Shown: positions 12,893-15,655 of the stretch, piece by piece | Layout of the letters: each line of letters starts with the position of its first letter | Numbering within the stretch: the first letter of the stretch is position 1 | NCBI GenBank assembly: GCA_051892195.1 | Contig: JBJFFZ010000061.1 | Coordinates: 1-15,655 of the forward strand | Length of the DNA stretch: 15,655 nucleotides | Direction of reading: 5' to 3' | Origin: CAKQOE01 sp051892195 | GTDB taxonomy: Bacteria; Bacillota; Clostridia; Peptostreptococcales; Anaerovoracaceae | Program-made: the position numbers and the translations under genes | The notes under the pieces: generated by a model | The model's input: the letters and a program-made list of their open reading frames with translations, nothing else | The model's database searches: none | Told to the model about the DNA's origin: nothing

Positions 12893-13579
12893 ATGGAGAT
12901 TCAGAAACAGCTGTTTGAGCTGCAGGACAAGGCATACGCGGATTTTCAGGGGAAGCTGATTCCGGGGGTGGACCGGGAGCGGGTCATAGGGGTCCGGGTT
13001 CCCCAGGTCAGGGCTCTCGCAAAGAAGCTGGCAAAGGATCCTGAGATTCAGGAATTTCTCGGGGAACTGCCCCATGTGTACTACGATGAAAACATGCTGC
13101 ACGGCCTTCTGATCTCGGAAATGAAGGACTTTGAGGCCTGCATCCGGGCCCTGGATGCATTTCTGCCTTTTGTGGACAACTGGGCGGTCTGTGACATTAT
13201 GTCCCCAAAGGTCTTTAAGAAAAACCGGAAGGCGCTGCTGGGGGAAATCCGCCGGTGGACCCGGTCCTCCCATGTGTACACCTGCAGGTTCGGTATGGAA
13301 ATGCTTATGACCCATTTTCTGGATGAGGACTACGATCCGTCTTATCTGGAAATCCCCGGGTCGGTGGATTCCGAAGAGTATTATGTAAACATGATGATCG
13401 CCTGGTTCTTTGCCACGGCTCTTGCAAAGCAGTGGGATACGGTGATCCCTTACCTGCAGGAGGAGCGGCTTTCTGTGTGGGTCCATAACAAGACCATCCA
13501 GAAGGCAAGGGAAAGCCGCCGGATCACGCCGGAGCAGAAGGCGTATCTCAGCACGCTGAAGCGCAGGGCGGAGAAGTAG
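12893..13579 (+). CDS. DNA alkylation repair protein (AlkD-like, HEAT-repeat glycosylase family)
   Basis: This 228-residue protein belongs to the DNA alkylation repair family (PF08713), built of HEAT-like helical repeats. AlkD members excise N3- and N7-alkylated purines without flipping the base. Signature stretches are GVRVPQVRALAKKLAKD, YDENMLHGLLI, DNWAVCD and VNMMIAWFFATA. Trp97 and Asp101 in WAVCD have the four-residue spacing of the catalytic Trp-Asp pair of Bacillus AlkD, and Arg132 in TCRFGMEMLM is a candidate for the third active-site residue; this mapping is from memory of the family. GGAGG precedes the ATG. It is the first gene of a probable SOS operon, 10 bases before the helicase gene. 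Confidence 0.88.
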   Translation: MEIQKQLFELQDKAYADFQGKLIPGVDRERVIGVRVPQVRALAKKLAKDPEIQEFLGELPHVYYDENMLHGLLISEMKDFEACIRALDAFLPFVDNWAVCDIMSPKVFKKNRKALLGEIRRWTRSSHVYTCRFGMEMLMTHFLDEDYDPSYLEIPGSVDSEEYYVNMMIAWFFATALAKQWDTVIPYLQEERLSVWVHNKTIQKARESRRITPEQKAYLSTLKRRAEK

Positions 13580-13589
13580 AGGAAAAGCC

Positions 13590-15655
13590 ATGGAACAGTA
13601 TATGGAGGAACTCAATGAAGCACAGCGGGAGGCTGTGACAAGCACCGAAGGAATGATCCGTGTCATCGCAGGTGCCGGGTCCGGCAAGACCCGGGCTCTG
13701 GCAGCCCGTTTTGCCTATCTTGTAAATGAAATCGGAATCCTGCCGGGAAATATTCTCTGCGTCACATTCACAAACAAGTCCGCAAATGAGATGCGCCAGC
13801 GCATCCACAATCTCACCGGAGACAACGATACCGGCTATATCAACACCTTTCACGGGTTCTGCGTGTCCATTCTGCAGGAGGACAGCCATGCGGTCCAGTA
13901 TCCGAAATCCTTTCTGGTGCTGGACAATTCCGATATCGACGCCATGCTGCGGATCATCTATGAGGAGCGGGGTCTGACCCTGCGGGATATGAGCTTTTCC
14001 CGGGCCAGGGACATGATCGAGATGATCAAGCTTGCAGAACGGCCGGAGTACTATCTGGATATGATTCATATGTCGCTGGACGTGCTGCATCAGAAGTATC
14101 TGGAGGCCCGGACCCCAAAGGATATTATCTTTTACGGATATCTCTATCAGGAAAAAAAGTGTTTTGGACTGGATTACAATGATCTCATCAAGTTTTCCCT
14201 GTACATCTTTCAGGAGCATGAGGAAATCCGTCTGAAGTGGCAGAAGCGGCTGGAGTATATCATGATCGATGAATTTCAGGACATCGACCCGCCCCAGTAT
14301 GCCCTTATGGAGGTTTTGTGCGGATATCACAGGAACCTGTTTATTGTGGGAGACCCGGATCAGACCATCTACACCTGGCGGGGCGCAGATGTGCGGTATC
14401 TTCTTGACTTTGACAAGAAGTTTTCCGGTGTAAAGACCATCATGATGATGGAAAACTACCGGTCCACCCCCCAGATCCTGCAGGCGGCAAATTCCCTGAT
14501 CAGCAGAAATCAGGCCAGGATTCCCAAGGATCTGATTCCTGTTCTGGAGCCGGGCCCAAAGGTACAGTACTATTCTGCGGAGAACGCAGAAACGGAAGGA
14601 CAGTGGATTGCCGAAAGCATCGGAAGGCTTCATGAGGAAGGAACCGAATACCGCAGGATCTGTATTCTTTACCGGGCCCATTATGTGACCCGGGCAGTGG
14701 AGGAAGCCCTGCTGAAGGCGGAGATTCCGTATACCATATACAGCGGTGTCCAGTTTTTCGGCAGAGCCGAGATCAAGGATGCCCTGTCCTATCTCAGGAT
14801 GATTGCCTATAAGGACGATCTCTCCTTTCTGCGGGTGGCAAACACACCAAAGCGGAACATCGGGCAGCGGCGGATCAAATATCTTACAGATGTGGCAGAG
14901 GAACAGAACTGCACCCTGTATCAGGCCCTTTGCCTGTCGGTGGAGGAACCGGTTTTTAAAGGCACCCGGGCACAGCAGTTTATTGACCTGGTGGAACGGT
15001 ACAGCGCAGGCTTCGAGGGCAGACCTGTATCCGAGGTCCTTTCCGGGATTCTGGACGACAGCGGCTATGAGGCCATGCTGCGCACCGAAGGCAGCCAGGA
15101 ACGCCTGGACAACCTGGCAGAGCTGAAACAGTCCGTCTATGAATACGAAACCGGCTGCGGCGAAGAAACCGGCCTGGAGCACTATCTCTCCCATGTTGCT
15201 CTGTTTTCCAACAGTGACACGGCAGAAGCAAAGGATAAGGTAAAGCTTATGACGGTGCATGCAGCCAAAGGCCTGGAATTTCCCGTGGTATTTCTGTGCG
15301 GCATGAACGAAGGCATCTTTCCTTCCCGCAAGGTCCGCACCCTGCCGGGCATGGAAGAAGAACGGCGCCTGGCCTTCGTAGCCGTCACAAGAGCAGAGCA
15401 GCAGCTGTTCCTTTCCGGCGCAGAAGGCCGCAATCTGGACGGATCTCCCAGGTATCCGTCCCGCTTTGTACTGGACATGGACCCGGGCTGCATCTCCTAT
15501 GTAAAGCCCCTGCGCGAAGGCCTCATTGCAGACGCCCGCCGTTCGATCCAAAACTCCGATGCCCGTCTTCAGAATGCCTCCGGCGGCCCGGAGCTGCTGC
15601 AGCCCGGCCAGCGCATCCGCCACTCCATCTTCGGCGAAGGCACCATCCTGGACCG
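13590..15655 (+). CDS. UvrD/Rep/PcrA-family ATP-dependent DNA helicase (3' end outside window)
   Basis: The frame is open from ATG 13590 to the window end, about 688 codons, so only the last few dozen residues are missing. All superfamily 1A motifs are present: Q motif LNEAQREAV (8-16), Walker A AGAGSGKT (27-34), Ia VTFTNKSANEMRQRI, II IDEFQD, III VGDPDQTIYTWRGAD, IV ENYRSTPQIL, V TVHAAKGLEFPVVFL and VI EEERRLAFVAVTRAEQQL. The closing QPGQRIRHSIFGEGTI is the start of the C-terminal Tudor-like segment that in PcrA contacts RNA polymerase. It is a 3'-5' translocase that unwinds DNA during excision repair or removes proteins from DNA. GAGGAAAA precedes the start, and the spacing implies co-transcription with the AlkD-like gene. 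Whether it is the main PcrA or a second Rep-like paralogue cannot be decided here. Confidence 0.92.
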   Translation, partial: MEQYMEELNEAQREAVTSTEGMIRVIAGAGSGKTRALAARFAYLVNEIGILPGNILCVTFTNKSANEMRQRIHNLTGDNDTGYINTFHGFCVSILQEDSHAVQYPKSFLVLDNSDIDAMLRIIYEERGLTLRDMSFSRARDMIEMIKLAERPEYYLDMIHMSLDVLHQKYLEARTPKDIIFYGYLYQEKKCFGLDYNDLIKFSLYIFQEHEEIRLKWQKRLEYIMIDEFQDIDPPQYALMEVLCGYHRNLFIVGDPDQTIYTWRGADVRYLLDFDKKFSGVKTIMMMENYRSTPQILQAANSLISRNQARIPKDLIPVLEPGPKVQYYSAENAETEGQWIAESIGRLHEEGTEYRRICILYRAHYVTRAVEEALLKAEIPYTIYSGVQFFGRAEIKDALSYLRMIAYKDDLSFLRVANTPKRNIGQRRIKYLTDVAEEQNCTLYQALCLSVEEPVFKGTRAQQFIDLVERYSAGFEGRPVSEVLSGILDDSGYEAMLRTEGSQERLDNLAELKQSVYEYETGCGEETGLEHYLSHVALFSNSDTAEAKDKVKLMTVHAAKGLEFPVVFLCGMNEGIFPSRKVRTLPGMEEERRLAFVAVTRAEQQLFLSGAEGRNLDGSPRYPSRFVLDMDPGCISYVKPLREGLIADARRSIQNSDARLQNASGGPELLQPGQRIRHSIFGEGTILD

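Noticed and set aside
12761..13687. 308-residue minus-strand frame covering the AlkD-like gene
   Set aside because: It would run through the promoter, LexA-like box and terminator of the plus-strand operon and has no recognisable product.
13548..15623. 691-residue open frame on the minus strand opposite the helicase gene
   Set aside because: The plus strand encodes a helicase with every SF1 motif in order. The minus frame has no recognisable domain and is open because of the G/C bias of the third codon positions of the real gene.

Overview
The window looks like a chromosomal segment from an anaerobic Firmicute of the class Clostridia, most probably a Lachnospiraceae-type gut bacterium. This is inferred from several features: moderate GC content, strong AGGAGG-type ribosome binding sites, TTGACA/TATAAT promoters with 17-base spacers, a Bacillus/Clostridia-type LexA box, a ThiH-type (tyrosine lyase, anaerobic) thiazole pathway, CCA-encoding tRNA genes, and the mix of orphan Hpt, membrane GGDEF and class I aspartate-aminotransferase-like proteins. 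I see no phage, insertion sequence, CRISPR array or plasmid signature.

Layout. 1-708 (+): C-terminal part of an MFS transporter whose start lies outside the window. 849-1220 (+): a stand-alone Hpt phosphotransfer protein with its own promoter and terminator. 1540-2421 (+): an EamA/DMT transporter. 6247-2462 (-): a five-gene thiazole module, thiS-thiG-thiH-tenI-like-thiF, with a strong promoter at 6453-6425 and a leader of about 170 nt that is rich in hairpins but carries no TPP-riboswitch signature. 6588-8447 (+): a membrane-bound diguanylate cyclase divergent from the thi operon. 8679-9977 (+): a PLP-dependent aminotransferase. 10163-10350 (+): tRNA-Thr(UGU) and tRNA-Val(UAC) with a shared promoter and terminator. 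11270-10380 (-): a LysR-type regulator divergent from 11392-12726 (+), a sodium:neurotransmitter-symporter-family transporter. 12893-13579 (+): an AlkD-like DNA alkylation repair protein. 13590 to the window end (+): a UvrD/Rep/PcrA-family helicase in the same operon.

How the parts work together. The thi operon contains the sulfur-carrier and thiazole half of thiamine synthesis: ThiF adenylates ThiS, ThiH makes dehydroglycine from tyrosine, ThiG closes the thiazole ring, and the TenI-like protein would aromatise it. The pyrimidine half and the coupling enzyme are not here. The LysR/NSS pair has overlapping divergent promoters and a T-N11-A operator centred near -65 of the transporter promoter, the classical layout of a LysR-controlled transporter. 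The AlkD/helicase pair is driven by a promoter whose spacer is almost filled by a 16-bp perfect palindrome that fits the Gram-positive LexA box, so it is probably a DNA-damage (SOS) operon.

Most genes are ordinary housekeeping or accessory genes. The most interesting signals are regulatory: the LexA-like box on the repair operon, the LysR operator architecture, and the unclassified structured leader of the thi operon. At the protein level, the ThiE-like protein looks like TenI, and ThiF lacks the usual E1-like cysteine.
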